This document shows, piece by piece, positions 1-5,743 of a stretch of DNA of 5,743 nucleotides. Numbering within the stretch: the first letter of the stretch is position 1; every line of letters starts with the position of its first letter. The stretch spans positions 1 to 5,743 of the forward strand of contig CAZQKL010000118.1 in NCBI GenBank assembly GCA_964593895.1. The letters run 5' to 3'. Both the position numbers and the translations under genes were made by a program. Source of the DNA: CAZQKL01 sp964593895 [NCBI: uncultured bacterium] (GTDB lineage Bacteria; DYJV01). The notes beneath the pieces were generated by a model. The model did no database searches, was not told the DNA's origin, and saw nothing but the letters and a program-made list of their open reading frames with translations.

Positions 1-1745
1 TTTAAGTATTCAATTAATTCGTTTTTGATTTTTTCAAATAAATTTTTATCAAAGTATATTTCTGGAGAAATTTTTTCAATTTTTCCATCTTTTATTAATA
101 TTGTTAGGTATTGACTTAACTCTTTTTCGTCAATGCTTGCTAATGATACTAATTCTTTAAATACAGGCGGTTTTAAACTTCCATTTTTAATTTCCTTATA
201 AATTTTATCAATTATTTCACTTTTTTTATTGTCAAGTTTTATTTTAAATTCTTTTAATTTTAAATAACTCTCTTCAATTTCAATTTTATTTTCTTTTATA
301 AGCTCATCTATTGCAAAATTAAATAATTTATTATCAAGCTCAGGATTTATTCTGTTTTTTAATTCTTCTTTTATAATTCCAATAACATGAGGATTATTTT
401 TATGAAATTTTTCAACTCCAGATATTATTTTATTTTTTAAATTTATAAAATGTTCACTATGGATAAATTCATTATCCTCAATTTTTTTAATTTTTTCATT
501 CATTAAGAATTTATCAATTTTATCAAAGGATATGTTAAAATTCGCAATAATATTCTTTTTATCTGTAATTTTAATCCCTTGAAAATATAGATAAGCTTCA
601 AGTTTTTCAAAAACATCTTCTGAAGCAAGTTTTTTTAAAATTTCAAGTGGTATTTTTATTTTATTTTCAGAAGCATAAACTACAGTGCCACCGCCTAAAG
701 TGAGTTTATCGTCAAAACTTCTAATAATAAATCTATCGCCATTTAAAGTTATAGTTGGTTTTGAAAGATTAAAAATAACAAATTTTTCCTCTCCTGGATT
801 TACAATCTTATCGTTTAAAATAATAACTTTTGCTGGAATAATATCAGTGTTAATGTGAAATTTAACAGTTATTCTATTCTGCAAAGGTTTTTTATTTGAT
901 TCAAGATAGAGCAATTTACAAAAAATAAAATTTTTCAAAACAAAATATCCTGGTTCTGTAACTATACTTCCCCTTTCAATATCATCTTTTTCAACTCCCT
1001 GAAGGTTTAATGCGGTTCTCTGGCCAGCAATAGCTTCTTCAACTGGAGAATTATGAACATGAATATTTCTAACTTTTGATGTTATTTGCTGTGGATAGAC
1101 AATAACATCTTTACCAGTTTTGATTTTACCTGAGATCGTTGTGCCTGTAACTACAGTTCCAAAACCTTTTAGAATGAAAACTCTATCAACCGGGAGTCTG
1201 AAAACAGATGAAATATTTTTAGTAGTTGAAATTTTTTCTGCAAGTGAAATTAGGTAGTTCTTTAATTTATCAATTCCTTCTCCACTTTGAGCTGATACAA
1301 AAAAAACAGGAGATTTTTCTAAAAAAGTATTTTTGGTAAATTCCTGAATTTCTTCTTTAACAACTTCAAGAAGTTCATTATCTACAAGGTCAATTTTTGT
1401 AACAACTATAAATCCCCTTTCTATTCCAAGTAATTTGCAGATTTCAAAATGCTCAACAGTTTGAGGCATTATACTTTCATCTGCTGCAATTATTAACATT
1501 AAAACATCAATTCCATAAATACCTGTTACCATATTCTTTATGAATTTTTCGTGGCCTGGCACATCAATAAAACCAATAGTTAAATTTTTTTCTGGGATTT
1601 TTAAAAAGGCATAACCAGTTTCTATTGTAATACCTCTTAATTTTTCCTCTTTCAGTCTGTCTGTATCAATTCCTGTCAATGCTTTTACAAGAGTGGTTTT
1701 CCCATGGTCAATGTGGCCAGCTGTTCCAACGATAAAATAGGACAT
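1..1745 (-). CDS. selB: Selenocysteine-specific elongation factor SelB, 3' end cut by window edge
   Basis: SelB is a translational GTPase that brings Sec-tRNA(Sec) to the ribosome at UGA codons marked by a SECIS element. I translated the reverse strand from ATG at 1745-1743; the frame stays open for 581 codons to the left edge, so the C-terminus is missing (known SelB proteins have about 610-640 residues). Visible G-domain motifs are the P-loop [11 protein letters not shown] (residues 7-17), the SelB-typical [18 protein letters not shown] (25-42, switch I), DVPGH (61-65), TKID (116-119) and SAQSGEG (from 151). EF-Tu-like beta-barrel domains follow. The last roughly 200 residues are Lys/Glu/Ile-rich and match the position of the winged-helix repeats that bind SECIS RNA; the final winged helix is probably cut. 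The start is supported by GAGGAG five bases upstream. The gene is divergent from the response regulator, and no selA, selC or selD is visible. Family assignment is secure. Confidence 0.96.
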   Translation of the reverse strand, partial: MSYFIVGTAGHIDHGKTTLVKALTGIDTDRLKEEKLRGITIETGYAFLKIPEKNLTIGFIDVPGHEKFIKNMVTGIYGIDVLMLIIAADESIMPQTVEHFEICKLLGIERGFIVVTKIDLVDNELLEVVKEEIQEFTKNTFLEKSPVFFVSAQSGEGIDKLKNYLISLAEKISTTKNISSVFRLPVDRVFILKGFGTVVTGTTISGKIKTGKDVIVYPQQITSKVRNIHVHNSPVEEAIAGQRTALNLQGVEKDDIERGSIVTEPGYFVLKNFIFCKLLYLESNKKPLQNRITVKFHINTDIIPAKVIILNDKIVNPGEEKFVIFNLSKPTITLNGDRFIIRSFDDKLTLGGGTVVYASENKIKIPLEILKKLASEDVFEKLEAYLYFQGIKITDKKNIIANFNISFDKIDKFLMNEKIKKIEDNEFIHSEHFINLKNKIISGVEKFHKNNPHVIGIIKEELKNRINPELDNKLFNFAIDELIKENKIEIEESYLKLKEFKIKLDNKKSEIIDKIYKEIKNGSLKPPVFKELVSLASIDEKELSQYLTILIKDGKIEKISPEIYFDKNLFEKIKNELIEYL

Positions 1746-1750
1746 TTTTA

Positions 1751-1756
1751 CTCCTC
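1751..1756 (-). promoter_or_regulatory. Ribosome binding site of selB
   Basis: The minus strand reads GAGGAG, five bases before the selB ATG at 1745. It fixes the start codon. A second ATG at 1758-1756 on the same strand is out of frame and overlaps this site, so it is not a start for selB. Confidence 0.8.
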
Positions 1757-1763
1757 ATTTTTA

Positions 1764-1771
1764 TTTATAAA
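1764..1771. promoter_or_regulatory. Possible shared -10 region of the divergent promoters
   Basis: TTTATAAA is self-complementary, so each strand reads TATAAA here (plus 1766-1771, minus 1769-1764), which could serve as a -10 box for both selB and the response regulator gene. On the plus strand, transcription would begin near 1778 and the leader would contain the inverted repeat. On the minus strand, the selB leader would be only about 12 bases. No good -35 box lies at normal distance in either direction, and such words are common in AT-rich DNA, so this is weak. Confidence 0.25.
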
Positions 1772-1775
1772 ACTA

Positions 1776-1802
1776 TTTACATTTTTTAAAAAAAAATGTA
1801 AA
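1776..1802. repeat. Perfect 12-bp inverted repeat before the response regulator gene
   Basis: Left arm TTTACATTTTTT (1776-1787) and right arm AAAAAATGTAAA (1791-1802) are exact reverse complements around AAA (1788-1790). The end trinucleotides and the ACA/TGT steps make this more than a simple T-run/A-run pair. The right arm includes the first two bases of the AAGGAG ribosome binding site at 1801-1806. It could be an operator for a dimeric regulator in the divergent promoter region, or an RNA hairpin that hinders ribosome access to the response regulator mRNA. It is too A-rich and badly placed to be a normal terminator. The symmetry is seen directly; the function is inferred. Confidence 0.6.
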
Positions 1803-1806
1803 GGAG
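1801..1806 (+). promoter_or_regulatory. Ribosome binding site of the response regulator gene
   Basis: AAGGAG lies six bases before ATG at 1813 and selects that start. Its first two A residues are the last bases of the inverted repeat at 1776-1802, so folding of that repeat in the mRNA would place a stem directly against the site. Confidence 0.8.
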
Positions 1807-1812
1807 TTTGGC

Positions 1813-3315
1813 ATGAAATTAAAAGTGTTGTTAGTAGATGATGATGCAAGTTTAAGAGAGATTATAAAAGAAGTTCTTGAAATGAACGGGTATATAGTAT
1901 CAGAAGCGTCTGACGGTCTAAAAGCTCTTGAAAAGTTTAAAAATGAAAATTTTGATTTAATTATTACAGACTTAATGATGGATAATCTTAATGGTGTTGA
2001 TTTTATAAAAAGAATAAAAACTCAATATCAGGATATTCCACCAATTATTTTAATGACTGGATATGGAAGTGTAGAATCTGCAATCAAAGCCTTTAAACTT
2101 GGAGTTAAAGATTATATTATCAAGCCGTTTAAGGTTTCCTCATTATTAAATATCATTAAAAGAGTTTTGAAGCAGGCAAATCTTGAAAAAGAAAATTTAC
2201 AATTAAAAGAAGTTGTTCAGTTATACTCTGCATCAGAAAAAATTAATAATTCCATCTTTCTTGATGAAATTGGCAAGACATTTGTTGAAGCTATGCAGGA
2301 GATAACAAAAGCAGCTTTAGTTTGTTTATATTTAAAAGACCCAGATAATGAAATTTTAAAAACAAGGAAAGATTTTTTTAAAGTTTCGCCAAAATATTCT
2401 GATAAAAAAAATTATTTTTTTAAATATTTTAATAAAGAAATACAATTAAATGAAGTTAAACATACACTTAAAGATTGGAGATATTTTATATCTTTTAAAA
2501 AAATTCCATTTATTAATAACTTAAAAGACATTCACCAATCAGTTATTTTTCAGCTAAAAACTGCTACAAATTTTATTGGTATTCTTTTGGTTGTATCTTT
2601 AAGTCCAAATACAATTTTAACAGAAGAGAAAATAAAAGCATTTAAAATATTAATTGATGAATCATCAATTGCCTTTGAAAATGCATTTCTTTTTCAGCAA
2701 CAGGAAGAGATGTTTTTTCAAACATTAAATTCTCTTGCCTTAACAATTGATGCAAAAGATAAATATACTCATGGACATTCTTTAAAAGTTGCAAAATATT
2801 CTGAAATTTTAGCAAAAAAATTAAATCTTCCAAAAAAAGTAGAAACAACAATATTTGAAGGTGCATTAATTCATGATATAGGTAAAATAGGAATACCAGA
2901 TGCAATTTTATTAAAACCAGGTAAACTAACTGATATTGAATTTCAAATTATTAAAACTCATCCAGTAATAGGTAGAAATATTTTAGAACCTTTAAAGAAA
3001 AACTTTGGAAAAATAATAGAAATAGCATATCATCATCATGAAAGATTTGATGGAAAAGGCTATCCTGATGGGTTAAAAGGAGAAAATATTCCATTGGAAG
3101 TAAGAATTGTAACTATTTCAGATTCATTTGATGCAATGACTTCAGATAGAGCTTATAGAAAAGGAATGCCTATTGATATAGGTTTTGAAGAATTAAAGAA
3201 GAATAGAGGTACTCAATTTGATCCAGAACTTGTGGACATTTTTATTAATTCTTATAAAGAAGTTAATGAAGTTTATATTAGAAAGCCAGAAGAACTCGTT
3301 CATAGTAAATTTTAG
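1813..3315 (+). CDS. Response regulator: receiver, GAF-like and HD-GYP domains (c-di-GMP phosphodiesterase type)
   Basis: This is a cytoplasmic two-component output protein of 500 residues, predicted to hydrolyse cyclic di-GMP (or a related cyclic dinucleotide) when phosphorylated. Residues 1-120 are a complete receiver domain with the acidic cluster D9/D10, phospho-acceptor D53, T82 and K104 (KPF). A helical linker leads to a divergent GAF-like region (about 137-297) that ends in the characteristic FENAFLFQQ helix. The HD-GYP domain (about 300-485) keeps its signature residues: H322 (in HGHS), H354-D355 with the HDIGK motif, H383 (THP), H407-H408 in [12 protein letters not shown] with G416-Y417-P418, and D437 ([14 protein letters not shown]). 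No truncation is evident, and the enzyme looks catalytically intact. No histidine kinase lies in the window, so it is an orphan regulator here. It ends 17 bp before the mutase subunit gene, suggesting co-transcription. The domain call is strong; the actual nucleotide substrate is inferred from the family. Confidence 0.93.
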   Translation: MKLKVLLVDDDASLREIIKEVLEMNGYIVSEASDGLKALEKFKNENFDLIITDLMMDNLNGVDFIKRIKTQYQDIPPIILMTGYGSVESAIKAFKLGVKDYIIKPFKVSSLLNIIKRVLKQANLEKENLQLKEVVQLYSASEKINNSIFLDEIGKTFVEAMQEITKAALVCLYLKDPDNEILKTRKDFFKVSPKYSDKKNYFFKYFNKEIQLNEVKHTLKDWRYFISFKKIPFINNLKDIHQSVIFQLKTATNFIGILLVVSLSPNTILTEEKIKAFKILIDESSIAFENAFLFQQQEEMFFQTLNSLALTIDAKDKYTHGHSLKVAKYSEILAKKLNLPKKVETTIFEGALIHDIGKIGIPDAILLKPGKLTDIEFQIIKTHPVIGRNILEPLKKNFGKIIEIAYHHHERFDGKGYPDGLKGENIPLEVRIVTISDSFDAMTSDRAYRKGMPIDIGFEELKKNRGTQFDPELVDIFINSYKEVNEVYIRKPEELVHSKF

Positions 3316-3321
3316 AAAATC

Positions 3322-3327
3322 AGGGGG
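3322..3327 (+). promoter_or_regulatory. Ribosome binding site of the cobalamin-binding subunit gene
   Basis: AGGGGG lies five bases before ATG at 3333, within the 17-bp gap after the response regulator stop codon. Its G-run stands out in this AT-rich DNA and argues for efficient independent initiation of the mutase subunit. The following gene has GAGGG at 3743-3747, five bases before its ATG. Confidence 0.75.
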
Positions 3328-3332
3328 TAAAA

Positions 3333-3737
3333 ATGGGGGAGAGAAAAATTAGAGTTTTAATTGCTAAACCTGGACTTGATGGTCATGACAGAGGTGCAAA
3401 AATTATTGCAAGAGCTTTAAAAGATGCAGGTTTTGAAGTTATTTATACAGGATTACATCAAACACCTGAACAGATTGTTAATACTGCTATTCAGGAAGAT
3501 GTAGATGCTATAGGGTTAAGCAGTTTAGCAGGTGCTCACGATGCTTTATTTCCAAGAGTAATGGAACTTTTAAAAGAAAAAGGAGTAGATGATATAGTTG
3601 TCTGGGGTGGTGGAATAATACCCCAAGAAGATATTCCAAAATTAAAAGCCTGTGGAATTAAAGAAATATTTTTACCAGGTTCAAAAGTGGAAGATACAGT
3701 TGAATGGGTAAGAAAAAATGTAAAACCAAGATATTAA
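3333..3737 (+). CDS. Cobalamin-binding small subunit of methylmalonyl-CoA mutase-type enzyme
   Basis: At 134 residues this matches the B12-binding domain found at the C-terminus of methylmalonyl-CoA mutase, here as a separate protein. It should carry adenosylcobalamin and pair with a TIM-barrel subunit to interconvert (R)-methylmalonyl-CoA and succinyl-CoA. The sequence shows [10 protein letters not shown] with the base-off/His-on motif D16-x-H18-x-x-G21 (H18 being the cobalt ligand), then GLSSLAGAH (61-69), which lines the nucleotide tail pocket, and WGGG (91-94) before the last strand and helix. Nothing is missing for this domain. The gene is directly followed by the mutase GTPase chaperone, which confirms the acyl-CoA mutase context. 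The large subunit is absent nearby, so the substrate is not proven: isobutyryl-CoA and ethylmalonyl-CoA mutases use similar domains. The residues visible best fit the methylmalonyl-CoA type. Confidence 0.92.
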   Translation: MGERKIRVLIAKPGLDGHDRGAKIIARALKDAGFEVIYTGLHQTPEQIVNTAIQEDVDAIGLSSLAGAHDALFPRVMELLKEKGVDDIVVWGGGIIPQEDIPKLKACGIKEIFLPGSKVEDTVEWVRKNVKPRY

Positions 3738-3752
3738 AAAAAGAGGGAAAAG

Positions 3753-4709
3753 ATGAGTTTAATTGAAAAATTACGTAGTGGAGATATTAGAACAGCAGCA
3801 AGATTAATGAGGGAAATAGATGATGAAGTACCTGGAGTAAAAGAAAAATTAAAAGAAATTTACCCTTATACAGGTAATGCCTATGTAATAGGTATTACTG
3901 GGGTGCCAGGAGCAGGGAAAAGTACTCTTACAGATAAATTAATAACAGAATTCATTGAAAGAGGAGAAAAAGTTGGGGTTATTGCAATTGACCCTACAAG
4001 TCCATTTTCTGGTGGCGCAATTTTAGGTGATAGAATTAGAATGCAGGAACATTGCGATAACCCAGATGTTTTCATTAGAAGCCTTGCAACAAGAGGTCAT
4101 TTAGGTGGAACGTCAAGGAGCACAAATGACATTGTTAATGTTATGGATGCAATGGGGAAAACTGTAATTATTGTTGAAACAGTGGGAGTTGGTCAGGATG
4201 AAGTTGAAATTATTGATATTGCACATACCTCAATTGTTGTGGTTATTCCTGGAATGGGAGATGATATTCAGGCAATAAAAGCAGGAATTTTTGAAATAGC
4301 AGATTTGTTTATTCTAAATAAAGCGGACAGAGAAGGAGCACAAAAAACATTAAGAGAATTAAGAATGATGCTTGATTTGAGCAGGCATCTTTACAAAGAG
4401 AAGAAATTGCCAGATATTGTGGAGACTGTTGCATTAACAAATAAAGGAGTAAAAGAAGCTGTAAATAAAATTTATGAGCATAAAAAATATTTAATTGAAA
4501 ATGGATTATATGAGCAACACAATAAAAGGAGAAGAGAAATAATATTTTATAAATTATTAGAGGATGAAATAAGAAGGAATATCAATGATTATTTTAATAC
4601 AGAGGAAAATAAAAAAGTAATTGAAAAGATAAGAGAAAAAGAATTGAATCCTTATGAAGTAGTCGATGATTTGCTTAAAGATTTTCATCTCTGTAAAATA
4701 TGCGTATAA
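3753..4709 (+). CDS. meaB: Methylmalonyl-CoA mutase-associated GTPase chaperone, MeaB/ArgK family
   Basis: This 318-residue G3E-family GTPase has a length typical of MeaB. The family uses GTP to gate transfer of adenosylcobalamin into the mutase and to protect the enzyme from inactivation; the older name ArgK (arginine transport kinase) is misleading. Seen in order are an N-terminal helical segment (1-43), the P-loop GVPGAGKST (50-58), DPTSPFSGGAILGDRIRM (80-97), RSLATRGHLGG (109-119), the ETVGVGQDE segment (142-150; E142 takes the metal/switch position), PGMGDDIQA (166-174) and the guanine-specifying NKAD (189-192). A C-terminal helical dimerisation region follows. The gene starts 15 bp after the mutase subunit, with GAGGG five bases before the ATG, so the pair is almost certainly one operon. 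The last residues (LCKICV) add a CxxC beyond the usual helix end and are encoded where the gene overlaps the next one by 10 bp. Confidence 0.95.
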   Translation: MSLIEKLRSGDIRTAARLMREIDDEVPGVKEKLKEIYPYTGNAYVIGITGVPGAGKSTLTDKLITEFIERGEKVGVIAIDPTSPFSGGAILGDRIRMQEHCDNPDVFIRSLATRGHLGGTSRSTNDIVNVMDAMGKTVIIVETVGVGQDEVEIIDIAHTSIVVVIPGMGDDIQAIKAGIFEIADLFILNKADREGAQKTLRELRMMLDLSRHLYKEKKLPDIVETVALTNKGVKEAVNKIYEHKKYLIENGLYEQHNKRRREIIFYKLLEDEIRRNINDYFNTEENKKVIEKIREKELNPYEVVDDLLKDFHLCKICV

Positions 4710-5599
4710 TTAAAATAGAAATTCCATTAAAGTTTGAAGTAAGTTCAATAAATTGTTATTTAATCAAAAATGATCCAATAACAATTATTGATCCAGGACC
4801 TTATTCAGAATTTCATTTAAATTTTTTAGAAGAAAATTTAAAAAAAGAGAAGTTAATTTTACAGGATATAAAAAGAATTCTTTTAACTCATGGTCATACA
4901 GATCATGCTGGTATAGCAGGATATTTGCAGGAAAAATTTAATTCAGAGGTTTTTATTCATAAAAATGATGAAGAAAAGATTACTAAAACAATAGAAGAGA
5001 AGCTTGAAAAGAGAAGAAAATATTATGCTAAATTATTATTAGAAGATGGTTTTCCAGAAAGCATTGTAAGCTATTTAATAAACTTTGTTGGAGAATTTTA
5101 TAAATATGTTTTTAAAGCAGATAATGTTAATTACATTGATAATAATTCAGAAATAGAATTTGAAAATTTTAAATTACAGGTGCTCCATACTCCTGGGCAT
5201 ACAGGTGGTCATGTGGTCTTTATAAATAGTAATGAGAAAGTGATTTTCAGTGGAGATGTTTTACTTGATAAAATATTTGTAACTCCACTACTTGAATTTG
5301 ATGATAAAGGTAATAGAAGAAAAAATCTTTACAATTTAATTTTAACTTTGAAAAAAATAAGAGAATTTTTAAATTTTAACTGGTATGTTGCTCATGGAAA
5401 TAATTCTTTTGATAAAGAAACTCAAATTTATGAAGTTGAAAATAAAATTAATTTGTCACTTAAAAAATTGAAAAAAGAATTTAATAAAAATTTGACAATC
5501 TATAAAAATTTTCAAAATTTTTATAAAAATATAGAAAAGGAAAAGTTACTTTTCTATGTTTCATATTTTTATGGTTTAATAGATTTTTTAGAAAAGTAA
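4700..5599 (+). CDS. Metallo-beta-lactamase-fold hydrolase (glyoxalase II-like), substrate unknown
   Basis: This 299-residue soluble hydrolase has a complete set of metal ligands for a two-metal site: H64-x-H66-x-D68-H69 (THGHTDHAG), H167 (HTPGHTGGH), D186 (FSGDVL) and H232 (AHG). This pattern is that of the glyoxalase II/LACTB2-like branch, whose members cleave thioesters or phosphodiesters. Residues 72-160 contain a charged helical insertion, and the tail from about 245 is Lys-rich and helical. The start overlaps the meaB stop by 10 bp in another frame, with no Shine-Dalgarno visible, which suggests translational coupling to meaB. The N-terminus MRIIKIEIPLKFEVSSINCYLI fits the family's first strands, which supports this start. 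From its place in the mutase operon an acyl-CoA or other thioester substrate is possible, but this is only inference. No terminator follows. Confidence 0.88.
   Translation: MRIIKIEIPLKFEVSSINCYLIKNDPITIIDPGPYSEFHLNFLEENLKKEKLILQDIKRILLTHGHTDHAGIAGYLQEKFNSEVFIHKNDEEKITKTIEEKLEKRRKYYAKLLLEDGFPESIVSYLINFVGEFYKYVFKADNVNYIDNNSEIEFENFKLQVLHTPGHTGGHVVFINSNEKVIFSGDVLLDKIFVTPLLEFDDKGNRRKNLYNLILTLKKIREFLNFNWYVAHGNNSFDKETQIYEVENKINLSLKKLKKEFNKNLTIYKNFQNFYKNIEKEKLLFYVSYFYGLIDFLEK
5531..5557. repeat. 9-bp inverted repeat inside the 3' end of the hydrolase gene
   Basis: ATAGAAAAG (5531-5539) and CTTTTCTAT (5549-5557) are exact reverse complements separated by nine bases. The repeat lies about 40 bp before the stop codon and is not followed by a clean T-run, so it is not a standard terminator. 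It may be chance in low-complexity coding DNA or a weak mRNA 3'-end structure. Confidence 0.35.
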
Positions 5600-5617
5600 A
5601 AAAAATAAAAAAAAATA

Positions 5618-5641
5618 TTGACAAAAGATTTAAAATATAAT
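5618..5641 (+). promoter_or_regulatory. Probable promoter elements of the tRNA-Thr gene, with unusual spacing
   Basis: A perfect -35 word TTGACA (5618-5623) and a perfect -10 word TATAAT (5636-5641) precede the tRNA in an A-rich 71-bp gap. They are only 12 bp apart, shorter than the usual 16-18 bp. With TTGACA as the -35 box, a 17-bp spacer would place the -10 at 5641-5646, TATCTG, a poor match. Transcription from TATAAT would begin near 5648, leaving a 5' leader of about 23 bases for RNase P to remove. The elements are seen; which pairing works is unclear. Confidence 0.5.
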
Positions 5642-5670
5642 ATCTGTCATCTCCGCATATACATGTGTAA

Positions 5671-5743
5671 GCTGGCGTAGCTCAATTAGGCAGAGCGGCT
5701 GACTTGTAATCAGCAGGTTGTCGGTTCAAGTCCGACCGCCAGC
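5671..5743 (+). tRNA. tRNA-Thr, anticodon UGU
   Basis: The 73-base cloverleaf is complete. The acceptor stem is GCTGGCG (5671-5677) with CGCCAGC (5737-5743). The D stem is GCTC/GAGC (5680-5683, 5693-5696) around a loop with GG at 5689-5690. The anticodon stem is GCTGA/TCAGC (5698-5702, 5710-5714) with loop CTTGTAA and anticodon TGT at 5705-5707. The variable loop is AGGTT. The T stem is GTCGG/CCGAC (5720-5724, 5732-5736) with loop TTCAAGT. All stems are fully paired. It reads ACA and, by wobble, other ACN threonine codons. The discriminator base and any encoded CCA lie past the window edge. It is much more GC-rich than its surroundings, as expected for a structural RNA in an AT-rich genome. 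Confidence 0.98.

Noticed and set aside
1-1745. EF-Tu or another translational GTPase
   Set aside because: The [18 protein letters not shown] segment and the long C-terminal extension are those of SelB, and EF-Tu is only about 400 residues.
1746-1812. The inverted repeat as a bidirectional terminator
   Set aside because: The two genes diverge from this region, so no transcript needs to end there; the stem is almost all A-T pairs.
2642-2905. 87-codon open frame on the minus strand
   Set aside because: It lies wholly inside the HD-GYP coding region, is Leu/Phe-rich low-complexity as expected from antisense of Lys/Glu/Asn codons, and has no family motif.
3881-4075. 64-codon open frame on the minus strand
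   Set aside because: It is antisense to the P-loop and switch region of meaB, which is strongly conserved protein sequence on the plus strand.
3753-4709. Arginine/ornithine transport kinase (ArgK)
   Set aside because: This is a legacy name for the same family; adjacency to the cobalamin-binding mutase subunit and the MeaB motifs point to the mutase chaperone.
5600-5670. Intrinsic terminator after the hydrolase gene
   Set aside because: The gap has A-runs on the plus strand rather than a GC-rich hairpin followed by T residues; only the short self-complementary ACATGT near 5661 is seen.

Overview
This window comes from a very AT-rich bacterial genome. The evidence for a bacterium is Shine-Dalgarno sites before most genes, a bacterial-type SelB, a receiver/HD-GYP response regulator, and a tRNA-Thr(UGU) without introns. 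SelB together with a B12-dependent acyl-CoA mutase subunit and its GTPase chaperone fits an anaerobe, possibly from an uncultivated low-GC or thermophilic lineage. The sequence does not allow a phylum call.

Layout. Positions 1-1745 (minus strand) hold most of selB, the selenocysteine-specific elongation factor; its C-terminal end lies beyond the left edge. A 67-bp divergent intergenic region (1746-1812) contains a perfect 12-bp inverted repeat around an AAA centre (1776-1802), whose right arm runs into the ribosome binding site of the next gene. On the plus strand four genes are tightly packed. They are a response regulator with receiver, GAF-like and HD-GYP domains (1813-3315), a stand-alone cobalamin-binding subunit of a methylmalonyl-CoA mutase-type enzyme (3333-3737), the MeaB/ArgK-type G-protein chaperone of that mutase (3753-4709), and a metallo-beta-lactamase-fold hydrolase (4700-5599) that overlaps meaB by 10 bp and has no recognisable Shine-Dalgarno. 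After a 71-bp A-rich gap with promoter-like elements, a complete tRNA-Thr gene (5671-5743) ends exactly at the window edge.

How the genes work together. The mutase small subunit and MeaB form a functional pair: the first carries the adenosylcobalamin, and the second gates cofactor loading and protects the mutase, using GTP. The large catalytic (TIM-barrel) mutase subunit and the epimerase are not in the window and must be encoded elsewhere if the enzyme is methylmalonyl-CoA mutase. The spacing of 17 bp, 15 bp and -10 bp suggests that the c-di-GMP-type response regulator and the hydrolase are transcribed with the mutase genes. That would link signalling to acyl-CoA metabolism, but this is inference. 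SelB is a separate transcription unit and implies that the organism makes selenoproteins, none of which is visible here.

No mobile element, CRISPR array or clearly new system is seen. The points most worth checking are the palindrome, the gene company of the response regulator, the mutase subunit lacking its partner, and the coupled hydrolase.
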